Of a stretch of 64,000 nt of DNA, positions 1 through 13,300 are shown piece by piece; position 1 is the stretch's first letter, and each line of letters begins with the position of its first letter. Made by a program: the position numbers and the translations under genes. The DNA is from Deuterostichococcus epilithicus (Eukaryota > Chlorophyta > Trebouxiophyceae > Prasiolales > Stichococcaceae): NCBI GenBank assembly GCA_033439295.1, contig JAVTLE010000021.1, positions 3,162,009-3,226,008 on the forward strand, in the 5' to 3' direction. The notes under the pieces are model-generated. The model did no database searches, was not told the origin of the DNA, and saw only the letters and a program-made list of their open reading frames with translations.

Positions 1-341
1 CAAGCACCGCCAATCCCTGAAACCCTACTGCTGGCGCCTGGCTTAGTCGCCGGGAGGCCCCGTCACTTGCACAATGACAGCCAGCCTGTGCTGACGTCAT
101 ACACTGCATGACAAGATTGGGCGTTGCCAAGCACAGCGGCCAGCATTGGCATCAATGGAGGAGTGGAGCTAGCTGGCCAGGAGGTTGATCCACCAAGCAT
201 GGTGCTGCATCGCTGTGCTTGGCATTGTCGAGCTACGAACTGAGGGCCGCGGGCCTAGGCCCCACGAGGGCCTGAGGCCCAGGAGTGCCTAGCCCCTCCA
301 GACGGAATAATAGTTCCGATCTCCAGAGTCACAGTCCATAC
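1..341. other. left edge, no gene resolved
   Basis: The stretch lies downstream of a good minus-strand donor (GTATGG at 341-336), so it is probably an intron of the gene at 342-1194, with further exons to the left of the window. I could not identify a convincing exon in it. Confidence 0.4.
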
Positions 342-1194
342 CTTTGCGGGAATGGGCTGCTGCGTGAGGTACTGGCCACACCAGGTGCCCGCGGTGCCGG
401 CGCACCGCGCCGCGACCTCTGGCGGCAGCTGCGACAGGTCCGCCGGCGGCGGGTCCGGCACCGGCGTGGTGCCCGGCGCTCCGCTGGCGCCGCCACCGGC
501 GCCAGCTGCCGGGTCCGGCTGCTGCGGCTGCACCTGCGGCACCTGCTGTCCTGCTTCGATGGGCTGCTCTTCCTGCTCTTCCTGCTGTTCCGATCCAGCT
601 GCAGCGTCTTGACTGCCACCCGGCCCGCTGCCGATGGCAGCGCCACCGCCGCCATCGCGGCCGCCGTGGTCCCCTGACGACAGGAAGGCCGCAGGGTGCT
701 CCGCATCAGCGCTGCCGCCGCCGGCGCCGCCGCCAGCGGATGTCGAGCGCCCACCCACCAGCATAGACAGCCGCTCCAGGGCCGCCTCGTCGGCGTCCGA
801 GATGCCGCCGGAGGCCTTCAGGAAGACTTTGAGGTCCTCCAGGGCCGTCTGGGAGGAGATGAAACCCATTTACTGCCTTGGCTTTGCTGCAAATGGGATG
901 CAGGCTGTACAAGGTGGACACAACGACCTGGTGCACGCATGAACCATGCAGCACCTGCGACATCGTTCTGCGGGATGGTACGCAATACCGCTGGACTCTT
1001 ACAAAATGGAAATCCATTTCCAAAACATCATGCACCTCAGCGTCACGGGCGTCTGATGCTGTGGGCTTCCAGGATGTGGCGGTGCTGCTCAGGCTGAATG
1101 AGGAGACAGCACGCCAGACCATGCTGTAGCCGGTGAACCCGATGGCGCAGGCCGCCATCACCAGCAGAGCTAGGAGCAGCCATACTCTGCGCAC
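342..1194 (-). CDS. partial gene: N-terminal membrane-anchored, Pro/Gly-rich protein
   Basis: Two exons join in phase: 1036-1194 and 342-848 (minus). Exon 1 begins MRRVWLLLALLVMAACAIGF, a short basic start and one hydrophobic helix, fitting a signal anchor or signal peptide. The donor GAG|GTGCAT and acceptor CCCAG|ACG are both phase 0. Exon 2 encodes an acidic helix-like stretch (about residues 54-82), then a Gly/Ala/Gln/Pro-rich linker, and ends at AAG|GTATGG near the motif TWCGQYL. The C-terminus lies off the left edge. Function is not recognised; a type II membrane enzyme such as a Golgi glycosyltransferase would have this kind of N-terminus, but that is a guess. The gene is divergent to the ZCCHC10-like gene. 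Confidence 0.55.
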
Positions 1195-1950
1195 ACCGCA
1201 GGCTGGCTCACAAGATGGTCGATCTGCAGTTGCTGAGGAACATGACGAGCAGAAAATGAGATGACAAGCATGTGAAGGATGCCATCACGTGATATGATTA
1301 CTCTTGCCTGCTGTTCACCCTGTTGCCTGGCTTCTCGCGGCGCCAGCGCATCTCTGCTGCGCTTCCGCTGGACTATCTAGACGGCCAAACATCAACGAAG
1401 CTGCTCGGCCTGGATGAACCGCGAGACCGAGACGAATGATATCGAGGCTACCATCGCCGACGTCTCTGGTATGCAGCTGACGAGTATAACGTGCTGTCGG
1501 AAGGCTTTTGATGCCAGCAGTGTACGGGGCGAGCTTTGCCAGCTGCACAAGCCTCGATCTGAAGCTGTAGCGCGTAGCGCAATACGCCTTTCTATGAGTT
1601 CGATGATCACAACACACTAACCGTGCGTCAGGCCAGTGTTGTCTTTTGCTGAAACAGTCCTCGTCGTTTCTCGGCAGTCGATCTGCAATGTTAAAATCGG
1701 TTAGTGCTGAACCCTACTCGTACTTGGACTGCAGCGGCCCCTCCGCAATCCGCAAGACGAGCACTTCACTGTTTGCGAAGCGTCGTATAACATTGCCAGT
1801 GGCAGAGACAGTGTCGCAAATCACGCCTGCCCGATTCGCCAGCCTCGCAGCGCAGGTGTCTGTGTGAAGCTGGGATCACCGTTGAAGCTTGCGGCAGCCC
1901 CAAGGAAACGCAACCCCTGACTGCCCCCGACATAGTCAGCACACGCAGCC
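1195..1950. other. divergent intergenic region
   Basis: About 750 bases between two divergently oriented start codons (1194 minus, 1951 plus). Short ORFs on both strands have no family resemblance and look like chance frames. It probably holds both promoters and 5' UTRs; no specific element was recognised. Confidence 0.4.
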
Positions 1951-3669
1951 ATGGCGCTTCTCGGCAGCGGCTCTGTGCACATGCAAGGCCGCAGAAAGAC
2001 CGTGAGTTTCGTCACTGAGTGCACCATCCCAGCTTGACATGCATTCACAGAGACTCGTGGGTTGTTTGCGGCCCGCAAAGTGGACACATTGCTAGGCAGA
2101 GGTCGCAAAGGTCTGCCTTGATCCGTGATGAACCTCATGTGCTTACCTGTCTGGCTGTCAAGCGCAGGCGCCCAAAGTGGGCGGCGGAAATGCGGGTGTG
2201 GTTTGCCAGCGCTGCCTGCAGCAGGGGCACTGGACGTACGAGTGCAAGAACGCGCCAGTATACCAGAAGCGGCCCACTCGCACGCAGCAGCTCATGCAGC
2301 CCAAGGTCCGTCTCAGGTTGACAGTCCTTGCCAACAAGGCCCTGAGCTGAGCAGCCAGACATCATTGCACTCAACGCTCCACAGACACTCTTATATCGGT
2401 TTAACGAGCAAAGCATCCCCAGAATGACCCTGTGCAGACAGGATAGCATGGTGGCCATGTGAGCATGCTTGGCCGCTCAGCAGCTCAGCATGCGCCCGAC
2501 TGCTGCACCGTCTCCAATGCTGTTGTCCAGTCTCACCTCGTTGTCGTGTCCCTCTTGGCAGACGCAGCGGTACCTGGACCCGTCGGAGCTGCTGCAGGAG
2601 GCGCCGCCGGCTGGCGGCTTCCTGCAGCGCGTGCCCGCCGAAAAGCCGCCAGCGCCCGGCAAGGATGACAAGAAGAAGAAAAAGCGCAGCAGGCGGGACG
2701 TGTCGTCCAGTTCCTCGTCCTCCAGCAGCGGCAGCAGCAGCAGCTCGGACTCTGACTCCAGCAGCAGCAGCAGCAGCGGCTCGGATTCTGACAGCAGCAG
2801 CGGCAGCAGCAGCAGCTCGAGCGGTAGCGGAAGCAGCAGCAGCAGCGACAGCGACAGCAGCAGCGACGGCTCCAGCAGTAGCTCGGACTCGAGCTCCAGC
2901 AGCAGCAGCAGCAGCAGCAGCAGCGCGGGGTCGAGTAGCAGCAAAAGCGACACCTCCAGCAGCGGAAGCGGTTCCTCCAGCGACTCCGACACTGAGAGTG
3001 CAGGTTGAGAGCTACTCCATCTCCTTGTCGCCATGACGACGCTGATGGATCTTCGCTATTGCACCTCCTGACGTCTCACCGTTGCAGAATTACTGCTGAA
3101 GATGACTTCGAAGCGCAGGTGCCGCCGCCGAGGCACGGGTCCGGAAGGCCATCGGCAGCGGCCGGCCTGCCAGCCCAGCGGCGCGGCAGCAGTTGCGCCG
3201 GCGCTCCCCGGCTGCGCCCGCGGCTCGTGACGCATCTGCAGCTCGGCCTGATGGGGAGCCGCGCGCCGGCAGCCGCGGCCATGGCGGGCAGCGGGAGCGC
3301 CGGCTGGCCGCGCGGCATGACAGCCCCGAGGCCGGCAAAGCAGGCTCAAGTCCCACGGCTGCTCGGGGCGTAGCCCGCGGCGGAGGCAGCCCTGTCGCCA
3401 ATGGCGGCGGCGGCCGGCGTCGCCATGACAGCCCAGAAGATGAGGTTGCTGCTGCTGCAGCATCGCCGCGGCAAAAGAGCCCCAAGGCGGCCAGGAGCCC
3501 CTCGCCGGAGGACCTGCGGGAGGTGTTGCGGCGGCGGCGGCGGCGCAGCCGCGACCGCGCCACGGGCCGGCCGGTCAAGCGGCGCCGCAGCCGCAGCGCC
3601 ACGCCTGGCGCAGCAGCGCCGGCGGCAGCGGCGCCTGCGGACGCTGATGACCGCTGGGGCATGGAGTGA
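1951..3669 (+). CDS. ZCCHC10-like zinc-knuckle protein with Ser-rich and RS tails
   Basis: Four exons join in phase: 1951-2001, 2168-2305, 2562-3003, 3119-3669 (393 aa). Exon 2 encodes a single CCHC knuckle, CQRCLQQGHWTYEC, followed by KNAPVYQKRPTRTQQLM, the arrangement typical of ZCCHC10 proteins (knuckle, then a basic RPSRT-like motif). Exon 3 has a KKKKKR basic patch and then about 100 residues of Ser with Asp/Gly. Exon 4 is Arg/Ser/Ala-rich with repeated RHDSPE motifs and RRRSRDR, ending DDRWGME. Such composition suggests a nuclear RNA-binding or splicing-associated protein regulated by phosphorylation; the role is inferred. The start is the ATG 17 codons before a strong GTGAGT donor. It is convergent with the GT2-like gene. 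Confidence 0.85.
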
Positions 3670-4339
3670 TGTGGCGGGTAGAGGAGGGTGGTGGCAACAC
3701 ATGGATTGAAGCCTGGCCGCAGCAAGAGGTGAAGAGGGGTAATGGTCCGCCAGCGGGTGGGTCGTCAATGCGGTGGTCATCAGTGCGACATGGAGGCACA
3801 ACTTCACACAAGGCGCAGGCATTGGCTGGGCATCGCTGCAGCTGATGCATTGTAACTTGAGCTCCCCACCTCGGGGGCACACCGCTGCACAAATTGAAAG
3901 CGCAAGCAATGTAGGTTCGTTGGCCCTGAAGGTTGGATCCGCAGTTGCCACGCTCGGGAAGAGGATCTGCGATCGTGTGTGAGGTACGACCGTCGATGCC
4001 AGCTCGAGAACAACTCTCAAAAAAAGGACTATTTGTAGGGACATTCTCGGCATATTGCCGGCGACCCTGCATATCGAACATGATAAAACCCTGGTCCTCA
4101 TCCTCACGATACCTGCGGCATGTGAGCATTCATCAATGACTGATTTGCAGCGTGACTGAGACTGCTGCGAAATATTTATCAGATCGCAATGTCTAGTTTC
4201 CAAACACTTCTGTGCCTGTTGAAGACCCTGACTATTTATGATGGCGAATGGCGGCGTATCGCTCTGCCCCACCCTGTCTCCTCTCCTCCCTTCCCTTCCC
4301 GTGTCCGAGACGCTTCTCAGATGTTTCATTGCGTCCGAC
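3670..4339. other. convergent 3' region
   Basis: The stretch separates the stop of the plus-strand ZCCHC10-like gene from the stop of the minus-strand GT2-like gene. A TGTAA at 3851-3855 could be the algal polyadenylation signal of the former. No coding exon was recognised. Confidence 0.45.
3851..3855 (+). terminator. possible TGTAA polyadenylation signal
   Basis: TGTAA is the usual polyadenylation signal of volvocine algae. This copy lies 182 nt after the ZCCHC10-like stop codon. A single pentamer can occur by chance. Confidence 0.35.
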
Positions 4340-7300
4340 TTAGGTGGCCGGCGTGCCGGGAATGTGCACTCCCTTGGCCTGGATGAAGCCGTTGTGCATT
4401 CGCTGACCGGCCGTCGACACGCCGCCGCCAAGCCCGATGGCCGCAACTGCGCCCGTCAGCACCAGCAGCCAGAATATTCCCTGCGGCAAAGCCACATATG
4501 CTGCGTCCGGTCGTTTGCTGCTGCTGAGGGGATCTTGACGACGTCAGCCCCGCCGCCTGCGGCCCGGCCCCCTAACCCAGATTCCTGTCAGGCTGTCGAC
4601 ATCTCGACACCGACATGATATCGTGCTGACAGATGGGAGCGCATCCGTGGAAATCTCGACAAGCTTTTGGGTGCACCTCCGAGGCCGACGAAACTGCGGC
4701 GAGATTGTTGCGCCGCAGCCCCAGCGCAAAGCACAGCGCCATGGCCGCCGCCAGGTTGTGCGCCAGCGCCCACAGCGTCGACACCACCAGCGGCAGGTTG
4801 GCCGCCAGGGACCGCAAGCCGGTGCCGTCCGAGAAGAGCAGCCACGTGCCCATGCCGGCGGCGGCGCCGCTGGCGCCCCACACCGCTAGCGCAAACCAGG
4901 GCACGTATGCCAGCGGCCCGGGCTTGGCCGTCGGCAACACCTCAAAGTCCTCCGGCTGCTCGCGGCCCGGCAGCGGCCCGGCCGCTAGCGTGTCATTGTC
5001 CGCCACCGCCGCCGCCGTTGCGGGGCCCCTGCAGGCAGTGCCAGGGCAGCAGGAAGTTTGCCGCAGGGTGTTTGCACGACCTCGAGGGGCAGCGGCAGCA
5101 GTTGGCGAGGTGCAGAGCGCAGTCGGCAGGTGCGACGCGGCATGAAGGCTGCCTGAGCACGGGCCTGCCGGCGCTGGCCGTGCCCGTACACACACAGGCT
5201 GCAACGGCGGCGTGCCTGGCCGCAGCGGGCTTCACACAAAGTGTCTACCATCTGTCCACTTAGCAAATCATCACAGGCGCTGACTGCGCACACTCACATT
5301 GGCGCGGGCACCGCCTCCGCCTCCGCACCAGCCGCGGCCGGGTCGGCCTCTGCGTCCCCCCAACCGCCCGCCTCTTCGTCGGCCGCGGCCCGGAAGTCGC
5401 GCGTGAGGCCCTTCGGGAACACCTTCTGCCAGGTCGGCGCCCGTTCGCGGTCCCTTTCGGCGGCCGCCGCCGCCGCCTGATGCTGCCGGCTGCGCAGCCG
5501 GGCAGCCTCGCCCGCCACCTTGTTGCTGCGGCGCAGCATGAAAACATGCACGCATCAGCCCCGTCGCTTCGCACTCGGTGCTGGCGGTGGCGTTTGCCAC
5601 TGCGCAGGGCTTCACCACAATGCGCATGTGCGTCGCAGCCCCTTGTTCGCAGTAGAGAGTCGCGCATTCGCGATAGGCGCACGCAGTCACTGTGCGCAGG
5701 GTAGCGCGCAACTCGTGATGGGAGCCATGATTAACAGGGAATGCGAGTTTCCTCACTCTTGCGCGGCACGGGCCTTTGCAGCAGCGGCCATGCGCAGGGC
5801 GGCGGCGCCGGCGCGAGCATCGCGGCGGCCCCACAGCGCCGCTGCAGCGGCAGCCGCCAGCAGGCGACCTGCCAGGGCGCTTGTGGCCGTCACGCCGTGC
5901 CACAGCGCCTGCCTGTTGGCCATGCGGTATCCCTGCACCGGACGGCGTGCGACGGTGAGTCCGTCGATGGGCATGTCTGCCTTCCCTGCAATGCGTGCAT
6001 TTGTTGTCTGCAAGCAAGGCGCTTGATCGTTGCTGGTCATGATTGTTAATCGTTTCAGGGGATGACTCCTGAAGTACGACGCTGCAGCAGCCAGGGCGCT
6101 GCGACACAAGGTCCCAGAGGCTTGGGACTGAGCCAAAGCGGCGCTGCCTCAGTCCTACCCACACAAAGTCTGCGTGACTTACACATGCTGGCGTCTGCTT
6201 AGCCGAATGCTGTAGGTGGCAAGTGTAGTGGACAGGGCCACCCACTGATGGTTTTTCCTGCCGCCATTGTCGAACTCTGCTACTCTCTGGCAGCCGTCAC
6301 CATCACGGTGCAGTCCCGGTTCTTGTGATCGAAAGTCCGAGTGCACAAACCTGGAACAGTAGCGGGGTCAGCACGCCATAGTAGATCGTGGCGGTGATGC
6401 CAAACCAGCGGTTGACGCGCCAGGGAAAGACGCCCACCAGGATCTGAACCAGCGGCACCGCCAGCCACAACGGGAAGGTCAGCGCGGCCCACAGTTGGGT
6501 GACCGCTTGCACGTTGGATAGAAGCCTGCGATCCAAGAAAAGGAAATTCTGACAGCCAGCCACACCGGGCGAAGAGCGCAGCCCACGGCAGGGTGACCTG
6601 CAAGTTTCATAGCAGCCTGCAAGACAAGAGGACGAGCCTGCTGTGAAGCTCCCAAAGGTTGCTATGCACTGCGACTTTCACATCTGTCGTCACGACCTAT
6701 CTAGAGGTGTCATTGTGTTGCAGTGGCTGCAGAAATGTAATTGCATTAACTGACTCAAGCTTATGAGGAACACCGCGCACCTGTGGCGCAGCCGCGGCCG
6801 CACGGCATCGCCCGCAAACTCGGCGCCAGGCCGCCAAAACAGCATCTGGAATTGGCCAGCGGCAGCTGCCTCGGCCGCAGCGTAGGCGCGGGGCAACGTG
6901 CCGGGCGCGTGGCGCGGCGCCAGCTCCTCGTCGATGAACGCTGACGCCTTGTCCTGAGCCTGCAAAATGTATTGAAAACGATTCTCTGGGTGATAAGCAC
7001 ACCTGCTGAGGGCCCATGTGTCGCAAGTCAGCACGTTCTGCATGCAGTCTGTAACTGGAACGTCACAGGTCCTTACTCCAGCCGCGTGGCCCACATCATA
7101 TTAGAAGCAATGCAAGGTATGGGACAGATGCCGCCGGCCGGCTTCGCCAGAACATCTGCCTCCACACTGTACAAACGCTGCAACTGGCTGTGCATGCAAT
7201 ATCAGGCAGCAGAAGAGCACGTGGCACCCCACCAGCAGCTGCCTGCCAAGGGCGGCGCCGATCGCGTCGGTGTGCGTCGGCAGCCAGCGCGCTGTTCGCA

Positions 7301-10300
7301 ACGCAGCAGCCGACACCACGAAGCCCGAGTCCCAGGCCCAAGCCAGGCCCAGCCCCTGGGCGCCCTCGGACCTCAGCCGCTGTGCTCGCTGGCTCTGCAC
7401 CAGCATTACTTCACGGTGTAGGAATGAAGGTTTCAGACATCTAGGGTGCTTCGGACTGTGATCGAGGCAGACGAGCAGCAGCAGCGGCGGTGGGCGTCGC
7501 GCACGCTCCGCGACTGGCCTCGCCTGCAGACTCAATGCCAATTTTGGGTTTAGCTTCCAAAACTTCAAACCCAGCAAGCCGGACTATATCAGCCAGCACC
7601 CTGTAAGGAGCTGACCACTGGCAACAAACACGCTGGAGGCTGACTGCTGCCAACCATACCGCATCCTGGATAGGCGCACCAGGTCGAAGATGTCGGCGGC
7701 GTCAGGCACTTCAGCGAACGCCGGCGCCGTGGCCACAAGCGCAACGCCCGACGCCGCCAGCGCCGACAGCACGGTCTCAAAGAAGGGCGGCTTGCAGTGC
7801 TGCCCACCATCAAACACCGCGACCAAGTCCGCGCCTGCAACATGGATGCTATGCGCAATTGCATAGCCGCTGAAACGCATTCCTGCTGCAGTGTGCGTTA
7901 TGGTGGTCTTGCCATGCACTCCTGTGAGCACCAGCTGATGCAAGCGCTGGCGCCGCCTGCAGAGTTTTTCTTGCAGCGAGAACACTTGAAGGATTACTAG
8001 CCAGGGCCTGCCCCAGGTGCATCGGCGGTACGTGCTGTGGCGGCGGCAGGCCTGCTGCCGTTGATACGCTGCGGTCGCTGCACACGGTCGCTTCGCTGCA
8101 GACACAAGGGCCCGCCGCCACAACAGGCATCCAGCTGCCCTGACGCCAGGCGCCTCACCTACCTGAGATGGGCGCGTCCGTCGTTTGGGTACGCACAGCC
8201 GCCGTAGGTGCCCTGCCAAGTCACAGTCTGCCAGGGGCAGTGACGTGGCGACGCGCTGGTTGCTCACCCGAGATAGGCGCATCGACGTTGGGGTACAGCC
8301 GCCGCAGCGCGCGGTTCAGGCAGGCCGCCTTGCCCAGGTCGACCACGGGGCGACCGCGCTCCAGGGTGGGAATGTAGGCCACCCCCTCGTAGCCCTGCTC
8401 CATGATCGACTGCGCGCGCTCCGGGGATCTGGCACACGACCACTCAATAAGTGTCCCAAACCCCGGCTTCGAAACCCAAGTAACTGTGTTGGGCATCCAA
8501 TAGATGACAGTCTGCCACGACAGCGAGCAGCTGGTCAACATGCTTCTTTCTTGGTTACAAAAACATTTTGCCATCCTAATGTTGCGAGAGCGTATGTGAT
8601 CAAGGTGATTCGCTGCGTCAGGGTGGCTCGCCAACATGCAACTGCGGCGGGTCCAAATAGATCAACCAGGCGCACAGCGAAACAATTCTTTGACGCACAG
8701 CGCAGCGCATAGGACGCCTCAACCCCACACATACGACTTCACATGTCTACAGTCTGAAAGCTGCCTATGCAGTCTTGGCTGCTACCGCAGCGGCGCTGGT
8801 ACGTGGGCTGCTGCAGCAAGAAAAGGATCAAACACAGGGACAAGTCGTCACGATAGCATGAGGAACTGGTCAGGACCTGTAGCTGTCGACAACGTAGACG
8901 GCACGGGAGCAGCCATGCGGCAGCGGCGCCGCCGTCAGGTGGCGCAGCGTCAGCTCCAGGGCGCCCAGATGCAGCTCCGGCGGCGCCCACAACAGCACCT
9001 GGCAACGGACAACGGTTCTGTCACCCCCACGCTGGCATGTGTCAAAGACTCGTATGCAACAGCTCAGGGTGTCGACAAGCCCCATAGCTTGCGGCCATAC
9101 CCTCATAGCGACAACTGCAGCTCCAGCACCTGTGGAGCGTGGAATTCATGCAGGAATTCGATTCAGGCTTCTATTGTAGGCCAAGAAATGTGCCATATCA
9201 GGCGGCCGCCTCATGAGGGAAGCAGACATGCGCCACCTGCTGACGGCGGACTGCACCGGACGAGGATGGCCCCAAGCCGCCTCTGCAGCAAGCTAGTGTG
9301 CACGACTGCAGTGAAAAACAGCTGGAGAGGGCTTGCTAGCATAATATTTGAGCGTCTTCAGCCGCTTGAATCTGTCAGATGCAGCCTCACCTGGACGTGG
9401 TAGGCGTGCTTATACGCCTGCGCCGCGACGCGGGCGCGTGTGGACACGCGCGCAATCGCACCGGCCAGCATTGGCGCGTCAGCCTGGTCGCGATAGAACG
9501 GCAGCGCTGGCGGCAGTGCGGCTGCTGTTTGGGCCTTTTCTGCGGCAGCGTCTGCCGCCGCTGCTGCATCGGCTGCCGCTCCGGTCTCTGGGGCCGCATC
9601 AGACACGGAACTGGCGGACCCGCTGCCGCCAGTCTGCGGCGCGGCAGCTAACGGGCCGGCTTGGGTCTTGGCAGTGGCCGCGAATGGGTCGTCCTTGAAC
9701 GAGGAAGAGCGTACAACAGGCGCGGTTTCTGCGGCGGCGTCGCCGGCGGGCCCCGCCACGGTGGTCGCGCCCTTGTCAGGTTCCCGGCTCAGCTGATGAC
9801 CGAGTGGCGGGTGGCGGCTGGCCTCCGCCATCTCTCCAACTGAAGGGCGTGCGCCCGCCGCGGTCCTGCCATCTGCGCCGCCGCTGGCTGCGCTGCTGCC
9901 GCCGGCGGCTGGCGACACATCCTCGGGCGAAGTGGGCCGCTGGCCGATGGCGCTGGTTACAGCAGTGCTTCCTGCTTCCTGTGCCGCCATTGCCACTGCG
10001 GTGGCAAGCTCCCCATGCGCCGGTGCCAACAGCGGCGCCTCGCCGGCACCACCCGGCGGCGCCGGCGGGGCTAAGACGGGACCCTCCTCCTCGGGGTGCC
10101 TGGCCTTCGGCAATGTGCTGGAACTGTGGCGCAAGTGCAGCGCCGTCTCGCCGTTCGTATCACCAATCAATGGCGGCACGAAGACCGAGCTGTCTTCAGC
10201 GCCAGGCACCAGCAGCACATCGGCAGCTGCCCCCGGCGTATTCCCAACAGTGGCGGCAGAGGTGGAAGCGGGAAGTACACCTTCACCGCTGACGCTGCCA

Positions 10301-13300
10301 GGGAATGGGGTCTCACCAGCGCCCAGCCCTGGGGCGCACCCAGGTGCGCAGGCACCGGCGCTGGCTGCCCCGCTGCCGGGGTGGCGGCTGCCATGAGCAG
10401 GGCGAACATCCAAGCTGGAGCGGCCACTGTCGGCGGAGGCTCGGGAGGACCGGCTGCCCAGCAGCCGCACCATGATCTTTGCCAGGCTGCTGCTGCCGTA
10501 CGTGATGCGGGCTGCGTTGCAGACCGTCGACCGTGTCAGTTTCGTTCCCTTGCAGCCACTCACCGCTGACATCAGTGCAGCCTTTCCTGGCACATAGCAT
10601 GCGGCCCCAAGGCTGGCGGTTTGGGAAATGCCTTCGAACAAGATCCGGCTGCAACGGCAGGGTTCCACCAAGCGCAACCGGGTGTATCAATCAGAAAGAG
10701 CTGAGCCTTGCATGCTGCAACATGGTTGGAAAACAGTCGAGTGGGTGCTGTCACCACGACATGATAGTGCAGACGTACTGGTTCTCGGCGGCGCGACGCT
10801 GGAGGGCGCCACAATGGAGACGGCCGACATGTTGCGGGACGTGACCGCAGGGTCGGCGGAGGCCGCCAATGCGGCGGAAGCGGCAGACGACAACGCTGGG
10901 GCCATTGCGTATGGCAGGTCGGTCGGCGGCCGCGCCAGCCTGGCATGAGACTGCATGCAATGAACATAGGTGGGTACTGGGTGCATCCCCGCGAGGGACC
11001 GTGAATGTGTGTGTGTATATGGAGTCAGAGGGAAGCAAGTTTACCAGCGACAACGTCACCCTGTGTGGCGCGTCGAACAACGGCAGTCAATGCGACAACT
11101 GCCCTGTTGAGGCCACAATTGCTCATGCGCAGCGGTGCAGGATGCAGTGCGTCACAGCAGGCATGAAGCCCTGTTTCTCGAGCTGGACACGAGTAGCTTC
11201 ATGTCCCTCTGGTCCAGCTGACGCCCTCACCTTGCCGGATTTGACAAGCTCCTCTGCGTCTGCAGCCTCCCGTTCCTTCAGCGTCGCAGTGCCGGTCAGC
11301 CGCACAAGCAGTGCGATTCCCTGCTGCCCTGTCACCAGGCCGCCGATGGCCTCGATGATCAGGATGACGACCTGCAGGCGGCGGGTCGAACGACAGCCAA
11401 TCAGGAATTGAATGCTGCGATATACATGGGGATTGATTCCCGAAAGGCCTTCAAGTGAGCGCAGAGAGCACACGCCAAACCAACAAGTCTCGTCAAAGCC
11501 ATGTGTCATGCGCGTCACTGTGTCTGGCATCAAGTCGACAAAGCGACCTGTCCTTCAACTCACATGCTTCACTAAGCTGAGAGGCACCTGGTAGGCGAAG
11601 ATGTTGGAGTGGCGATCAATGGTCTTAGCCGCCCGCACGCCGATGTACACACCAAAGGACGCCACCCACGTCGCAAACAGCAAGCAGCCCCAGATGTTGA
11701 CGTGCGACGGCTGCTTGGGTGCCTGCACAGATGAACACCCTGAGCCGAGCCTCATCGCAGCGACGAGTGTGTTAGTCAGGTGTTTTCTGCGGCCTCGCAA
11801 CCAGCCTCCCTCTGGCAGGTTCACTTCCTGTTCCTACGCATGCAACCCGCTGCGCCTTATATGGTCTCGACTGTGACAGTCGGTTGCTACAGACGATGGC
11901 AATGAAGCATGAAGGATGCTGAAGCCGTGGCAACCACCCTGGCAGGGCCGGCGTGCGTGAAGGTGATGGCCGTGGCAATATCGGCCTCGGTGACTGGCTT
12001 GCGCCAAGCCGGGTGTGCCGTGAAAGACTTCGCGGGCGCTGCGGCTTGCTCTGCAGGGCGTCAGTCGCGCATGTACGTCAGCGCAGCTGCGGCGTCATGC
12101 AGATCGTCGCAAGGGGTCAAAGAAACCCTGGTCTGCCATGCGCTCTGAAGCGCAGAGCAGCACAGGAAGTGGCCCTGCAGACAGTGTTTGCAGAAGCTGC
12201 TGCATTGGCAGCTGGAGCAGTCACAACTCGCAGCCGCCTTGCAGGACCGGCCTCCTGGAGCCAGAAATACGAGCAGGGCCCATGCAAGAATCGGTGATGA
12301 GCAGAAGTCAGTCTCGCCTTTTTTGGGGCGCAGCACGTGGCCGTTGACAACCGATTTTGCTGGCGGCTGCCGCTTGCGGCGGATGGCATTGCCCGTCCAT
12401 TCATCGTCCTGTACAGGGCACCAGTAGGAGGTATGACTCGGCTCGGAGCTGGCCATAGGAACATTAAGCCAGGTCTGCATGGGTCATGCAGTGCTCGCCC
12501 ACGCTGGGCCGGCCTAACATGCCTCAAGTGCCCGTTCAGGGGAATGGAGCATTTCAGCTCTGCACAGTTTGCAAATCCGCCACGCCAGGGCGCAATGCCG
12601 GTGTCTTCCCGCAGCTATTTGAATCGATGTACCCGGAGTGATGATGTGATAGCGTTGTCACTGGAACGGTATATGTAGCAGGCCTGCCATGCCTGTTAAT
12701 CAAGTCATGTCTCTGAACGATTGACGTCATTGCCAGGCAATTCTTCTCGGCAACGTCCTGTTGACTGCGGACTATCCTGAGCTCACCTGTTCCGACGGTC
12801 CTGCAGGTGGTGGCGCACTGCTGCTGCTGCCGCCGGCGGCTGCAGCTCTGCTGCTGGAGGCTGCACGACTTGGCGCCGACGCACAAGACGCTGTCGATGT
12901 GTGGCCGTAGCAGTGCGCCGTTCCAAGACTCTGCACTCCGGATGCGGCTGTCGAGCTTTGCACGCTGCTGCCGGCCATGCCAGACGTCTGACTTCTGGGA
13001 GCACCCGCAGTGCTCCCATTGCCTTGAGGCTCCTGCGGTTATTGCGCACGGTCAGGAGGAGGCACTCAAATGGGGAAGGCATCAAACGCAGCAATGCAAA
13101 CGCCGCAGGCTAGGAGTGGAGCATGCAAATCCCAAGGATCCCAGACGCAACAGCTCGAACACGGTTGAAACAAGGGGTGGGGCTGGCGTCTTGCGACCTC
13201 GTGGCTCTTCGAGCTGGACACGCTTTGACATACATGTAGGGTCCTGCTGCAGCGCAGCCCCATGGCTTACCAGGCGCATCACTCTGGCCCCACGGCTGAC

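Noticed and set aside
5271-6245. 324-residue minus-strand ORF in another frame of the GT2-like gene
   Set aside because: It crosses two introns of the phase-supported exon chain and is Arg/Gly-rich frame noise.
10628-10948. Plus-strand 106-residue ORF ending GRSVGGRASLA
   Set aside because: It reads plausibly but lies inside the GT2-like gene where a minus-strand exon is still missing; no motif or upstream context supports it.
11909-12148. Plus-strand ORF with Ala/Val-rich sequence as a gene
   Set aside because: The minus strand here carries a phase-consistent exon (11938-12050) of the GT2-like gene; the plus frame has no splice or family support.
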